The notes under the pieces are model-generated. The model made no database searches. It was not told where the DNA came from and saw only the letters and a list, made by a program, of their open reading frames with translations. This document shows positions 32,316 to 39,930 of a DNA stretch of 47,350 bases, in pieces. Made by a program: the position numbers and the translations under genes. Position 1 is the first letter of the stretch. The number at the start of each line of letters is the position of its first letter. The stretch is from a virus: positions 1 to 47,350 of the IMG/VR virus record IMGVR_UViG_3300020390_000006; one strand, 5' to 3'.

Positions 32316-32876
32316 TTAGTAATCAGCACCAGCTTCTTGGGCCAGCACAGCCTTCTCAAGTTCACTACCTTCGTAGTCTAGGTTAGTAGTCAGCTTCTCT
32401 TGAATAAACTCAGGGAAATTATTGAATACATCCATGTCCGGTTTCTCGGTATCGAACATGAACATATCGTTCTCGAGTTCAGGTACCGGGAAGCCAGCAG
32501 GCACACCACCTACGCCGTTAAGACCGTCGATCTTGATATAACCCTTCTCGTTCTGTACGAGGGTGATCATACACGGCTTACCTAGGAGGGTAGATGCATC
32601 GTCGAAGCTGCCACCAAGGGTGCGTACACGAGCATACATCTTAGACTTTTCATTATCACTGTTGGTCACCTCTTCGTGTACCCAGTGGGGACGATCGTCC
32701 TGAGTCTTAGAGTTAGGCAGTTCATATGTCAAGCGTACTTTATACGCTGACGGAATCTCTTTACCCTGCCATTCGAAGCCGGGTTGATGGCCCATATCTA
32801 CGAAGCCGACGAGTCGACCGACATGAGTACCAGCTTCAGGTTGATCAGCAGGTTTACTATTGCTACGGATTTTCAT
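32316..32876 (-). CDS. Probable ssDNA-binding protein (gp2.5-like role, 186 aa)
   Basis: Begins MKIRSNSKPADQPEAGTHVG followed by GRLVGFVDMGHQPGFEWQGK and YKVRLTYELPN, an OB-like beta pattern; then GKPCMITLVQNEKGYIKIDG. Similar proteins are annotated as ssDNA-binding in podophage replication modules. The acidic region (ELENDMFMFDTEKPDMD) is internal and the C terminus (AVLAQEAGADY) is only mildly acidic. Context between polymerase and exonuclease fits. Confidence 0.7.
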   Translation of the reverse strand: MKIRSNSKPADQPEAGTHVGRLVGFVDMGHQPGFEWQGKEIPSAYKVRLTYELPNSKTQDDRPHWVHEEVTNSDNEKSKMYARVRTLGGSFDDASTLLGKPCMITLVQNEKGYIKIDGLNGVGGVPAGFPVPELENDMFMFDTEKPDMDVFNNFPEFIQEKLTTNLDYEGSELEKAVLAQEAGADY

Positions 32877-32998
32877 TACTTGTTATCCTCTAATTCTTTA
32901 AGTTTCTTTTCGTAAAACCTAATTGATTCTTCTGCGTCCATGATTCTCTCATTCATGTCAGCGATCAAATCGACAAGATCATCTCGAGTATATTCCAT
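32876..32998 (-). CDS. Tiny acidic helical protein (40 aa)
   Basis: Start overlaps the previous stop (TGATG) and its stop overlaps the ssDNA-binding start (TAATG). Sequence MEYTRDDLVDLIADMNERI then a Glu/Lys coiled coil (YEKKLKELEDNK). Likely translated as part of the coupled cluster; role unknown. Confidence 0.65.
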   Translation of the reverse strand: MEYTRDDLVDLIADMNERIMDAEESIRFYEKKLKELEDNK

Positions 32999-33246
32999 CA
33001 GTCTACATTCTCCAATTCATCTACATAATCCTCAATCTCATGGGCTTCTAGTCCACTGATCAAGAGACCTATGTATCGTTGTTTCCAATGATTAACTTTC
33101 TGCTCTTCAAGCATCAGTTCAGTCTCGAGATGGATTACTTTACTGCGCAATTCTTTGAGTTCTTCTTCATCCAAAATCTCTTGAAGACTTTTAAATTTAA
33201 GTTTGTTTTTCTCTACTCTGTTTGTTTCAAAATAAGGTAAGAACAT
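32998..33246 (-). CDS. Coiled-coil protein downstream of polymerase (82 aa)
   Basis: Start at 33246 overlaps the polymerase stop (TGATG). MFLPYFETNRVEKNK is followed by a long charged coiled coil (EILDEEELKELRSKVIHLET) and a short acidic end. No Cys. Could be a polymerase accessory by position, but no family is recognised. Confidence 0.7.
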   Translation of the reverse strand: MFLPYFETNRVEKNKLKFKSLQEILDEEELKELRSKVIHLETELMLEEQKVNHWKQRYIGLLISGLEAHEIEDYVDELENVD

Positions 33247-35069
33247 CAATGTGTCTCCGCCCAGTTTTTACCTACCTTAACGTCAGCTTCAATAGGTAAG
33301 TTCATATTAAAATGTCTCGTCACTATGACAGTAGCTTCGTGTACAAGTTCCGTAAATCTTTCAACATCTTTAGGTTTGACATCCCACTGTGCCTCGTCAT
33401 GCATGTCAATTACTTTCCAAGCATCTAGTTTGTTCTCTTTAACGAGGTCGTAGAGTACCTGCCCAACCTTCTTGTGTACTACTGCGCCGTTTCCTTGGAG
33501 GAGAGTGTTAAGGGCTTTGTTTCTTTGAAGGCGGCCATCACTTCCTCTTCTAATACGGAGGAGTCCTCCGTCCAATGCTCGTAGGAAACCTCTACCAGCA
33601 GATCGTTTAACACCTCGAATGAGTTTTTCAAGCGCTGGATTTGCTCTAAGGAATTCCCTACGTAATCTTCTGCCTGCATCAGCTGTTCCTCCGACAATAG
33701 ATCCAAGCTTTGCATCTCCAGCGCCATAGTTGAATGCGTAGATAAAAGTTTTAGCATGGTCTCTTGTTGGTAGTCCAGCAAGTTCTTGGTTAAGGACATG
33801 GATGTCTCCATTAAGTAGGGTGTCTATGTAGTTTTGATCGCCCATGAAGTGGGCTAGGAGGCGTAGCTCAATACCTTTAAGGTCATAGCCTACCATCTTA
33901 CGGCCAGGGCTAGCTGTGAATAGAGCTCGCATCTTGTTACCATAGAATGCTAGCTCATTGCCTTCTTTATCGTAGCCTGCCTTAGGTACATTCACTACTC
34001 TGCGGTGGGTGAAGCGTCTAGTTGGTGTACCACATGGGTTACCGTCAGCTTCAATGCGGCAGTCAGGTCTTACATTCTTTACCCAACCTTGTATCTGGGA
34101 TAGTCTGTGAGACCAGAGCTTACGATCCTTGATCATCTTACCTAGACCAGTGTCAAGACCATCACCATCTGCAAACTCTAGCTTGGGTGAGGTACGTTCA
34201 CCAGTTTCTTTATTGTAGTTGTAAGCTACTGGCTTCCAGCCTAGTTTGAATAAGAGTTCTTTGACCTGTACATCTGAGGATAAGTTCATTCTTTCATAGA
34301 ATATTCTAGTGAACTCACCTGCTATCATACCCAGTGGTAGGTCTTGCTCATACCAATCAATAATATTCTTACGATACTGACCATCAGCCTTATAAATCTT
34401 ATCGATTACTACCCCATATGGCCTAGCTTTGTAGGGTGTAAGGTGTTCTAACTCTACATCTAGCTTAGCAATACGTCCTGAGAGCTCCTGTATGGCTTTC
34501 TCAGCAGCTTTAAGATCGAAGTAGACCCCTCGCCTAGCCTGCTCACTAACGATCTCCTGCGTGCGTTTCTCGAGCTCACAGGCCTCACTCCAATCATGGC
34601 CCTTCATCTCGTCAAGCAAGTATTCATATGTCTTATGGTTAATCTCTACGTCTTGCTGGCAACGATGAAGCATCTCGTCTGAGTACTGGGTCCAGTCCTC
34701 GTGCTTAGGTTTAGGTACTCCGAACCTTAAGCCCCACGCTTCAAGAGAATGCGGCCCTGCTCTTGGAGAGAGTCCGACAGGTGCTGGTCTATCTGGATAG
34801 CTGAGTCTGCTAAGAACAAGGGTATCGACCAAAGAAGTATGAGAGGCGAGATCAATACCATAAAGCTTATTGATAATATAACGATCAAAATCAAGCTGAT
34901 TATGGCAGACAACCCTATCATAGTCGCAAAGGTAACCAATGCCGTCTCTAATATTATTAGGCCCAAAGCTTTTAACAACGCCAGTGTCTTGGTCTTTAAC
35001 CACGATGCACCAGATTTTAGTGGCTTCATGTAAGCCATTAGCTTCTGTATCATAGATTGCTGTCCTCAT
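33246..35069 (-). CDS. DNA polymerase, family A (607 aa)
   Basis: T7 gp5-type replicase. Proofreading domain: Asp7 and Glu9 in YDTEANG, Asp62 in NQLDFDR, Asp140 in CQQDVEIN. Polymerase: motif A VGYDLKGIELR (Asp396), motif B RDHAKTFIYAFNYG (436-449), motif C MHDEAQ (His557-Asp558-Glu559). At 607 aa it is about 100 shorter than T7 gp5, mainly before motif A, so the thioredoxin-binding loop may be reduced or absent (inference). Confidence 0.95.
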   Translation of the reverse strand: MRTAIYDTEANGLHEATKIWCIVVKDQDTGVVKSFGPNNIRDGIGYLCDYDRVVCHNQLDFDRYIINKLYGIDLASHTSLVDTLVLSRLSYPDRPAPVGLSPRAGPHSLEAWGLRFGVPKPKHEDWTQYSDEMLHRCQQDVEINHKTYEYLLDEMKGHDWSEACELEKRTQEIVSEQARRGVYFDLKAAEKAIQELSGRIAKLDVELEHLTPYKARPYGVVIDKIYKADGQYRKNIIDWYEQDLPLGMIAGEFTRIFYERMNLSSDVQVKELLFKLGWKPVAYNYNKETGERTSPKLEFADGDGLDTGLGKMIKDRKLWSHRLSQIQGWVKNVRPDCRIEADGNPCGTPTRRFTHRRVVNVPKAGYDKEGNELAFYGNKMRALFTASPGRKMVGYDLKGIELRLLAHFMGDQNYIDTLLNGDIHVLNQELAGLPTRDHAKTFIYAFNYGAGDAKLGSIVGGTADAGRRLRREFLRANPALEKLIRGVKRSAGRGFLRALDGGLLRIRRGSDGRLQRNKALNTLLQGNGAVVHKKVGQVLYDLVKENKLDAWKVIDMHDEAQWDVKPKDVERFTELVHEATVIVTRHFNMNLPIEADVKVGKNWAETH

Positions 35070-35074
35070 TGGTA

Positions 35075-35278
35075 TTACTCAAGTGGTTGTGATAGTCCAT
35101 CATAACTGTAATCAAACTGATCAGGTTCATCGTCATCATCTACACAACAGTCTAGGCAAATATACCTGCTTCCTGTACACATGTAAGGTTGTGCAGGATC
35201 GAACTCATGCTGCACTTGAGTGTGGGCTACATCTACAATGTGCTTACACTCACTGCATACTACTGATGTCACTTTCAT
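35075..35278 (-). CDS. Zinc-binding small protein (67 aa)
   Basis: Start at the inner ATG at 35278 (MKVTSVVCSECKHIVD); the open frame to 35368 overlaps the neighbour. Knuckles CSECKH (8-13) and CTGSRYICLDCC give a four-to-five-Cys zinc site; the C terminus is very acidic (DDDDEPDQFDYSYDG). The binding site is close to the ATG, so the exact start is uncertain. Located just before the polymerase. Confidence 0.65.
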   Translation of the reverse strand: MKVTSVVCSECKHIVDVAHTQVQHEFDPAQPYMCTGSRYICLDCCVDDDDEPDQFDYSYDGLSQPLE

Positions 35279-35453
35279 TCTCCCATTCTTTGTATGAGTA
35301 TCCACAGTTCCATTGGAATCTTTCTCTTTCATCTGTGTACTCACACTCTTCTCTAGTTTTATTATCATCGAAGGCTCGTTGGCCTCCTACGTATGCGATC
35401 TTATCCCAGCTCCACTCTTCCATAGGTGGGGCATCGTATCTGAAATCTTGCAT
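35250..35453 (-). CDS. Acidic small protein (67 aa)
   Basis: Starts MQDFRYDAPPMEEWSWDK after GGATGA and a 2-nt gap from the upstream zinc-knuckle gene. Rich in Glu, Trp and Tyr (TREECEYTDERERFQW, then YSYKEWENES). It overlaps the next gene by 29 nt. Not recognised. Confidence 0.65.
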   Translation of the reverse strand: MQDFRYDAPPMEEWSWDKIAYVGGQRAFDDNKTREECEYTDERERFQWNCGYSYKEWENESDISSMQ

Positions 35454-35455
35454 GG

Positions 35456-35536
35456 TTATTCATCCAGTTCGTAGTGCATGCAGTATCCCTTACTGGGGCC
35501 AGCAACAATTTCTTTCAAACAAATTTCACATTTCAT
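35456..35536 (-). CDS. Tiny zinc-knuckle protein (26 aa)
   Basis: GAGGTATTAAGA precedes the ATG, an excellent site for so short a frame. MKCEICLKEIVAGPSKGYCM contains CEIC and a later Cys-x-His (CMH), enough for one zinc. It is sandwiched between two other small proteins in the polymerase/helicase spacer. Confidence 0.55.
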   Translation of the reverse strand: MKCEICLKEIVAGPSKGYCMHYELDE

Positions 35537-35547
35537 TTCTTAATACC

Positions 35548-35637
35548 TCATTGCCAAGGCAAGCACTGGGAGCAGATGAATCCTCGGATTGTACCTACAC
35601 CTTCAGCGCTTTCATCGTTGCAAATAATACAAATCAT
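35548..35637 (-). CDS. Tiny Gin-like zinc protein (29 aa)
   Basis: ATG overlaps the helicase stop (ATGA). MICIICNDESAEGVGTIRG then FICSQC: two CxxC pairs 17-18 residues apart with a GFIC turn. This spacing is like the Gin family of small anti-sigma zinc proteins of spore formers (known family), though 29 residues is about half their length, so the likeness may be convergent. Confidence 0.6.
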   Translation of the reverse strand: MICIICNDESAEGVGTIRGFICSQCLPWQ

Positions 35638-37376
35638 TTTGTGTTACTCCATCCAAATGGTTCTGCAACCCTGGACATTCGACCAGTAGTATCTGAAAAG
35701 TTCAAATAATCTGCATCGCCTGTGCGACCTGTGAAGCGACACTTGCCCACAGTAATCAGGCTAGTGTTAGCACAGTATTCATCGGGGTGTTGTTGGTTAC
35801 GCGTGAGGAATAGGACGTCCCATGACAGCTGCTTGATAGAACCAGAGCCACGGAGATCATCGAGGGAAGGCTTAGCCCCCTCTTCAAAGGGACGGTCAAA
35901 ACCTGAGGATTTCTTGAGGTGTACTACGAGGAAGATGATTAAGCCAAACTCCTTAGCCATCTTAGCTAGGCGGGTCATGATGGTGTCGATACGTTCTCGC
36001 TCACCACCTTCAGAGGCGTACTCGGATACAATGATGGAGAGGTGGTCGAGGTAGATTACCTTGTGGCCTGTAGCTGCTAGATACCTAAGCTTGGTAAACA
36101 AGTTTTCATCATCCATGCCACCGAAGTGATCGTACATAGACCACCGGCCATCAGAGAATAGATAATCAAATGCTTGTCGCTCTTCATCTTCAGTTACCTG
36201 TACATCGGGGAGTTGTATTCGCTTGTTGAGGTGCAAGGCCATGAGGCCTGCCATTGAATCACTGATGGATTCTTCGAGGGATATGTCTCCCTGCTTCCAG
36301 TCAGTGGTAGTGTGATAGTGGTACTTGAGCTCACGTAGGAACTGCGTCTTACCGCAGCCAGAGCCTGAGGCTACAGTGATTACACTGCCAGGCCGTACTC
36401 CATAGGTCTTCTTGTTAAGCTCAGTCCATTCACGGGGGTAGGGGTAGGATACGATGTTGGAAGATTCTTTGTACATCTCCCATGCATCTGCAACATTCAC
36501 AATGTTGTCAGGTTGATACAGCTTAGGCTTCATGAGCAACCACTTAAGGTCCTCACTCTTGCCAGCCATAAGCATTTCATTGGGATCTTTGTACGGAAGG
36601 TCTACGTAGTATGACTTGCCCGGTACACACTGACACGCGGCCTTGAGGCCAGCTGCGCCAGCATCATCCTGATCAAATACAAATACTACTTTCTCGTAGC
36701 TATTAACGAACTCGGAGTTTTCGGAGAGGGCTTTAGCTGCAGAAGCTGCGCCATGTGGCACGCTTACTACAGCAGGGGAGTAGTCTTGAAGGGAGGAATG
36801 TGTGACGAGGGCTTGGTATACGGAGAGGGCATCTAGTTCTCCCTCTGTTACGAAGAGGGTCTTTCCAGCTCGGGCTTCAGACTGCCCGAAGAGATCACAT
36901 TGAGTGGTTGGCCCAAGGGTTGAGAATGATTTTGACTGAACGTCCCGTACCTTAAAGCGTACAACACGTCCTTTGGAAGTGAGTGGGTAGAAGTGCTGGG
37001 TTGGTTCGCCTGATGTCTCGTCGACATGTACGCGTACTCCAAAATGATTTACAGTATCGAATGTTAACCCACGCTCAGGAAGAGCACGGGGCATGTAGGA
37101 CAGAACGTCCTGTACGGTGGGCATATTCATATGATTCTTCTTATTAGGTGTACTGGGAACACTTGATCCCTTACCTGGTTGAAGGCCAGGGGTTGAATCT
37201 CCTTCAGCATGTCGGGATACATTTTTAGTTAGCGGTGTTGACTCGGTGTAACTACAACGGTTACAGTACGCACCGCCATCCTCGAACAAGATCAGGTGGT
37301 TCCCAGTACGGTCTCGGCCATGCTTCCTGCATTGAGGGCAGGGTGCATCGCCTATGATCTTACTCCTGTTACGCAT
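35634..37376 (-). CDS. Primase-helicase (T7 gp4-like, 580 aa)
   Basis: N-terminal zinc domain CPQC (13-16) and CNRC (38-41), TOPRIM with FVTEGELDALS (Glu178) and FVFDQDDAG (Asp235/237), then a RecA-fold helicase with Walker A SGSGCGKT (337-344) and Walker B KVIYLDHLSII. It unwinds DNA and makes primers at the fork with the polymerase. GGGGAG precedes the ATG. T7 gp4A is 566 aa. Confidence 0.95.
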   Translation of the reverse strand: MRNRSKIIGDAPCPQCRKHGRDRTGNHLILFEDGGAYCNRCSYTESTPLTKNVSRHAEGDSTPGLQPGKGSSVPSTPNKKNHMNMPTVQDVLSYMPRALPERGLTFDTVNHFGVRVHVDETSGEPTQHFYPLTSKGRVVRFKVRDVQSKSFSTLGPTTQCDLFGQSEARAGKTLFVTEGELDALSVYQALVTHSSLQDYSPAVVSVPHGAASAAKALSENSEFVNSYEKVVFVFDQDDAGAAGLKAACQCVPGKSYYVDLPYKDPNEMLMAGKSEDLKWLLMKPKLYQPDNIVNVADAWEMYKESSNIVSYPYPREWTELNKKTYGVRPGSVITVASGSGCGKTQFLRELKYHYHTTTDWKQGDISLEESISDSMAGLMALHLNKRIQLPDVQVTEDEERQAFDYLFSDGRWSMYDHFGGMDDENLFTKLRYLAATGHKVIYLDHLSIIVSEYASEGGERERIDTIMTRLAKMAKEFGLIIFLVVHLKKSSGFDRPFEEGAKPSLDDLRGSGSIKQLSWDVLFLTRNQQHPDEYCANTSLITVGKCRFTGRTGDADYLNFSDTTGRMSRVAEPFGWSNTK

Positions 37377-37419
37377 AGGAGCTCCCCTTTACTAGCATTT
37401 CTGTTCCAAGGCTGCTGTC

Positions 37420-37506
37420 TTACCCGAGCAGCCAGACTGTCCAGATGATTACTGGTGTCATGACTGCGATTAGACACTGGATTAGCAGATTAGTTCGCAC
37501 TGCCAT
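37420..37506 (-). CDS. Tiny membrane peptide (28 aa)
   Basis: ATG overlaps the stop of gene 37506-37688 (TAATG) with AAGGGG just upstream. MAVRTNLLIQCLIAVMTPVI followed by IWTVWLLG is almost entirely one membrane helix. Peptides like this can act on host membrane enzymes; no homologue recognised. Confidence 0.55.
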   Translation of the reverse strand: MAVRTNLLIQCLIAVMTPVIIWTVWLLG

Positions 37507-37688
37507 TACCCCTTATAGAGAACGCGCAAGTAGGGGACGATCTGATACACGTTACCTTCAGGGTCTTTCAGCTCAACGTACGACAGCTCCATCTCGTCGA
37601 TCTCGCCGGCATGTACCTTGGCAATGTTCTCCACCATCCGTGTCACTTCAATGAATCTAGGATTAAATTGGCTCACGGGCATACCCAT
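37506..37688 (-). CDS. Small protein (60 aa)
   Basis: Start at 37688 (MGMPVSQFNPRFIEVTRM) after GGAGGTAGTC. Helix followed by a small beta domain (MELSYVELKDPEGNVYQIVP). No Cys, no membrane span. First gene of a transcription unit that leads to the helicase, with a long hairpin in its leader. Confidence 0.7.
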   Translation of the reverse strand: MGMPVSQFNPRFIEVTRMVENIAKVHAGEIDEMELSYVELKDPEGNVYQIVPYLRVLYKG

Positions 37689-37706
37689 GACTACCTCCAA
37701 CAGTTA

Positions 37707-37752
37707 CCGACTGCACGACTAAGCAAACTAACCAATTCACTTAGTAGTGCAG
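37707..37752. repeat. Hairpin with 6+6-bp arms in leader of the helicase unit
   Basis: CTGCAC-G-ACTAAG pairs with CTTAGT-A-GTGCAG around a 16-nt loop. It lies in the 184-bp spacer upstream of gene 37506-37688, which also has TTGTTGTCCTAAGAA at about 37824-37838, related to the CCTAG dyads of the 1-5 kb region. Possible attenuator or processing site. Confidence 0.55.
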
Positions 37753-37872
37753 CCGGTCTGTGAGGTGTCCACTGCTGATCTGCAGCTACCCCTCTGCAAA
37801 TTGCGTGAAACTTTCCCCAATTTTTGTTGTCCTAAGAATCATTGTTACGTTGGATACAACTGGGGTTAGTGA

Positions 37873-38172
37873 TTACTGAGTGTGATGCATCATCTGCAAC
37901 ACATCAGTGAACACATCCTTAGTAAATACCCAAAGCTTACTCAGGATAGGCAAGACCTTGGTAGTGAAGATCAAGCTAACCTTCTCCCAATGAAAGAGAG
38001 CATACGCCTGGGCCCAAGTAACATAGTTACTCACGTTCCAGGCTACGAGGAACTCCGGTGTCACGTACTTGTGCCACCGCTTCGGCAGGAAGAAGCAGAT
38101 GAAACGCTTCGTCCAGCTGGTTTTCTTTGGCGGATCTTGTCCGCTGCTCGGATGAGCTACCTGCTTACCCAT
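37873..38172 (-). CDS. Basic/aromatic protein, possibly membrane-associated (99 aa)
   Basis: AAGGAGAACTGCGA precedes the ATG. MGKQVAHPSSGQDPPKKTSW leads into a basic-aromatic stretch (KRFICFFLPKRWHKYVTPEF) and moderately hydrophobic helices (AQAYALFHWEKVSLIF, TKVLPILSKLWVFT). Likely a membrane-surface protein. Not recognised. Confidence 0.75.
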   Translation of the reverse strand: MGKQVAHPSSGQDPPKKTSWTKRFICFFLPKRWHKYVTPEFLVAWNVSNYVTWAQAYALFHWEKVSLIFTTKVLPILSKLWVFTKDVFTDVLQMMHHTQ

Positions 38173-38184
38173 TCGCAGTTCTCC

Positions 38185-38355
38185 TTAAACCATCACACAC
38201 ATTCGACGACGCCAACGATCTGACTCCGTCTCCTTACCCATAGCAATCCTTGCTCGGATTACTGTGGACACAGTGCCAGCAAATGCACCAACACTATGTT
38301 GAACTAAGGCAAGGTCACTGGGACTCATGCCGAAGTGGGTCATGAAATAAATCAT
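38185..38355 (-). CDS. Small protein with hydrophobic middle (56 aa)
   Basis: Start at 38355 with AGGAAGGGAAGT upstream. MIYFMTHFGMSPSDLALVQH, a weakly hydrophobic segment (VGAFAGTVSTVI), then a basic end (DRWRRRMCVMV). Ends 12 nt before gene 37873-38172. Function unknown. Confidence 0.65.
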   Translation of the reverse strand: MIYFMTHFGMSPSDLALVQHSVGAFAGTVSTVIRARIAMGKETESDRWRRRMCVMV

Positions 38356-38410
38356 ACTTCCCTTCCTTGCCTCCACCCTTCAACTGGGTGAGCCAGCTTA
38401 ACACGTACAT
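38315..38410 (-). CDS. Tiny protein (31 aa) overlapping its neighbour
   Basis: A strong site, AAAGGAGTACAACG, stands before this ATG; the frame reads MYVLSWLTQLKGGGKEGKYD then LFHDPLRHESQ and overlaps 38185-38355 by 41 nt. The site argues for translation; it may be a leader peptide that couples to the next gene. Confidence 0.45.
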   Translation of the reverse strand: MYVLSWLTQLKGGGKEGKYDLFHDPLRHESQ

Positions 38411-38487
38411 CGTTGTACTCCTTTCAGTCAGCTTGTGAAACCAGCAGCAAGAGTAGAAAGGGGAGAGGATGCAGCTCTCCCAAGAGC

Positions 38488-38667
38488 TTAGGCTACCTCA
38501 AGCTGGCTGATTCGTTCTTGGTCCATATCGTATTCATTACCGATACGGATGAATTCCTCAACCTTCTGGCTGTCACTGAGAGTGGGATTCGCAATGACCT
38601 CATCCATCTGGTCGAAGAACTTTTGCGTTTGTCCCAACACAGCAGATTTAAACGCTGAGTATTTCAT
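38488..38667 (-). CDS. Small acidic helical protein (59 aa)
   Basis: Start at 38667 after GGAG. MKYSAFKSAVLGQTQKFFDQ then an acidic helical stretch (SDSQKVEEFIRIGNEYDMDQ). No Cys or membrane segment. Part of the leftward run of unknown small genes. Confidence 0.65.
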   Translation of the reverse strand: MKYSAFKSAVLGQTQKFFDQMDEVIANPTLSDSQKVEEFIRIGNEYDMDQERISQLEVA

Positions 38668-38702
38668 GGATATAAGCTCCACTAATAGGGACCGGGTAAA
38701 GA

Positions 38703-38915
38703 TTATATGCGCTGTCGATACAGGTACAGAGAGCCGTACTCACCTGCACCATTGATTACTTCAGGGTCGTCAAGTGTGCAGGGTACTTCGACCTCAGCCT
38801 TCTTGACTGGCTGCTTACTAAACCAATCGCGAGGACCGAACAGCACACAAGCGAGGAAAACCATCACCAAAGCAATGATCCCCTGAAGCGACAGCTTTCG
38901 CTGTTGCAGATTCAT
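38703..38915 (-). CDS. Single-pass membrane protein (70 aa)
   Basis: ATG at 38915 with GGAG about 9 nt upstream. MNLQQRKLSLQGIIALVMVF continues into ACVLFGP, one span at about 11-28, followed by a soluble tail with one Cys (VPCTLDDPEVINGAGEYGSL). The reading frame stays open for ~45 codons upstream but without a usual start codon. Type II membrane topology expected; role unknown. Confidence 0.7.
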   Translation of the reverse strand: MNLQQRKLSLQGIIALVMVFLACVLFGPRDWFSKQPVKKAEVEVPCTLDDPEVINGAGEYGSLYLYRQRI

Positions 38916-39107
38916 GACTCGGACTCCATAGGATGTCCCGGTCGATACATCTAGGCCGAGTGCTACTGGTCGGAGTAGCTGGCTACCACGATTTTCTATC
39001 CGTTCTACTTGTCTCGTGGCAATCCAGCCAACTACCCCGCCAGTAACACCCGGCCTTTCTTATGTCTGCGTCACGGTCTTTGTTTCTTTACTACTACACC
39101 CTAATGA

Positions 39108-39205
39108 AAAGGTGGGTAGGATTCGAACCTACATCTCACAGAACTCCCAACAAAGACCTATAGCAAAGGACCTTAACCCCCTCTGCTATCGACAAACTCA
39201 CCACT
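39108..39205 (-). tRNA. tRNA-like element A (uncertain)
   Basis: T arm is perfect: GTAGG-TTCGAAT-CCTAC (39116-39132). Upstream a stem-loop CCT-TTGCTAT-AGG offers anticodon GCT (Ser), with a long variable region as Ser tRNAs have. A full acceptor and D arm could not be drawn: 5' candidates pair at 5-6 of 7 positions at best. Either a degenerate tRNA or a tRNA-like RNA; 5' limit approximate. Confidence 0.35.
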
Positions 39206-39286
39206 ATAGGGTTGCTAATGCCTATAGGACGAGGTGGAAACACGATACGGCTTTGCTATCACCGCACAATGGGGAGATTAATGACA

Positions 39287-39363
39287 GCGAGTAAGAAGGG
39301 CTCGAACCTCATAGCACATGGATGTCAACCCATGGCACCTTACCACCTTCGGACACTTACTCA
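39287..39363 (-). tRNA. tRNA with 8-nt anticodon loop (element B)
   Basis: The acceptor TGAGTAA pairs with TTACTCG over 7 bp (one T-G). The T arm TGAGG-TTCGAGC-CCTTC has four pairs. The anticodon stem CATGG/CCATG is perfect but encloses eight bases, GTTGACAT, rather than seven; candidate anticodons are TGA or GAC. The D arm has a GG-containing loop but only two clear pairs. Encoded CCA absent. Real tRNA likely; identity undetermined. Confidence 0.6.
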
Positions 39364-39474
39364 CTCCCTCTCCCTTATCAAATTCCGGCTGGCGTTCTAG
39401 CCGTCCTCCCTTTACAAGGGGAGGTAACCCCAACTTTCTTGGCGCACCTGCGCTTCTCTCTTTCAGGAGGAGCA

Positions 39475-39534
39475 CCGTCCTCCGGGGATTCGAACCCATA
39501 GCTCATCACTGTGTCTTCGATCAGCCCGAGGACA
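39475..39534 (-). tRNA. Short tRNA-like element C, three-helix
   Basis: Acceptor TGTCCTC pairs with GAGGACG (7 bp, one G-T). Between them lie GCTGATC/GATGAGC (6 of 7 pairs, 11-nt loop) and a T arm with three pairs (GGG-TTCGAAT-CCC). There is no room for a D arm. An alternative fold puts ATAGCTC with GAGCTAT and pairs outer arms CTTTCTGGA/TCCTGAAAG. Structured RNA for certain, functional tRNA doubtful. Confidence 0.35.
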
Positions 39535-39648
39535 CGAGCTATCCAGAAAGTCAGGGCGTACAACTCAGCATACAGCATAGCGTACACCTCCTAACATTTG
39601 CTTATTGAAGGGAGCTGTCTTGCTGACCAACTCCCTCGGATAAGCAAA

Positions 39649-39930
39649 TCACCGAGCGTTTCGCAGTACCCTGATACGTTGTACCCAGAGCAACACGAAC
39701 GCAAGGAATGCCAAGCAAAGAGACACGAATGTCCCAGGCTCAGGCATCAGATTGCCTAGCCAGTTGTCGCTACCATTGGCAAGTAGCCATGACATGGTGA
39801 GCAACGCTACGGTCTGCAGCACCTGGAAGATAAGCAACACAGACTTAGTCAGCGGAGTCAACAACTCGTAGTCGTTGGTCTTCGCTTCCTGCTGTTGTTG
39901 CTTCTGCTTCTGGTTGTTGTTCGGACCCAT
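39649..39930 (-). CDS. Two-span membrane protein (93 aa)
   Basis: Start at 39930 with GAGGAGGAACCTC before ATG, although the frame is open further. A polar Gln/Lys N terminus (MGPNNNQKQKQQQQEAK) is followed by two hydrophobic segments (about 30-48, VLLIFQVLQTVALLTMSW, and 64-84, TFVSLCLAFLAFVLLW) and a basic end (RIRVLRNAR). Overlaps the upstream membrane gene by 86 nt. Could be holin-like by topology. Confidence 0.7.
   Translation of the reverse strand: MGPNNNQKQKQQQQEAKTNDYELLTPLTKSVLLIFQVLQTVALLTMSWLLANGSDNWLGNLMPEPGTFVSLCLAFLAFVLLWVQRIRVLRNAR

Larger units (their letters stand above)
38916..39648. other. 733-bp non-coding island with three tRNA-like T arms
   Basis: Two longer leftward frames here have poor sites and overlap structured RNA, so I do not call genes. 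Three GG-TTCGA-CC type T arms occur on the - strand, at 39116-39132, 39295-39311 and 39483-39499. A large hairpin at about 39595-39647 (TTTGCTTAT with ATAAGCAAA, and AGGGAG with CTCCCT inside) follows the stop of gene 39649-39930. The spacing suggests a processed tRNA/ncRNA cluster. Confidence 0.6.

Noticed and set aside
38916-39050. Upstream extension of gene 38703-38915
   Set aside because: The frame is open for about 45 codons and reads plausibly, but has no ATG, GTG or TTG.
39278-39587. Two leftward frames of 69-73 codons
   Set aside because: They cover tRNA-like elements B and C and lack binding sites.
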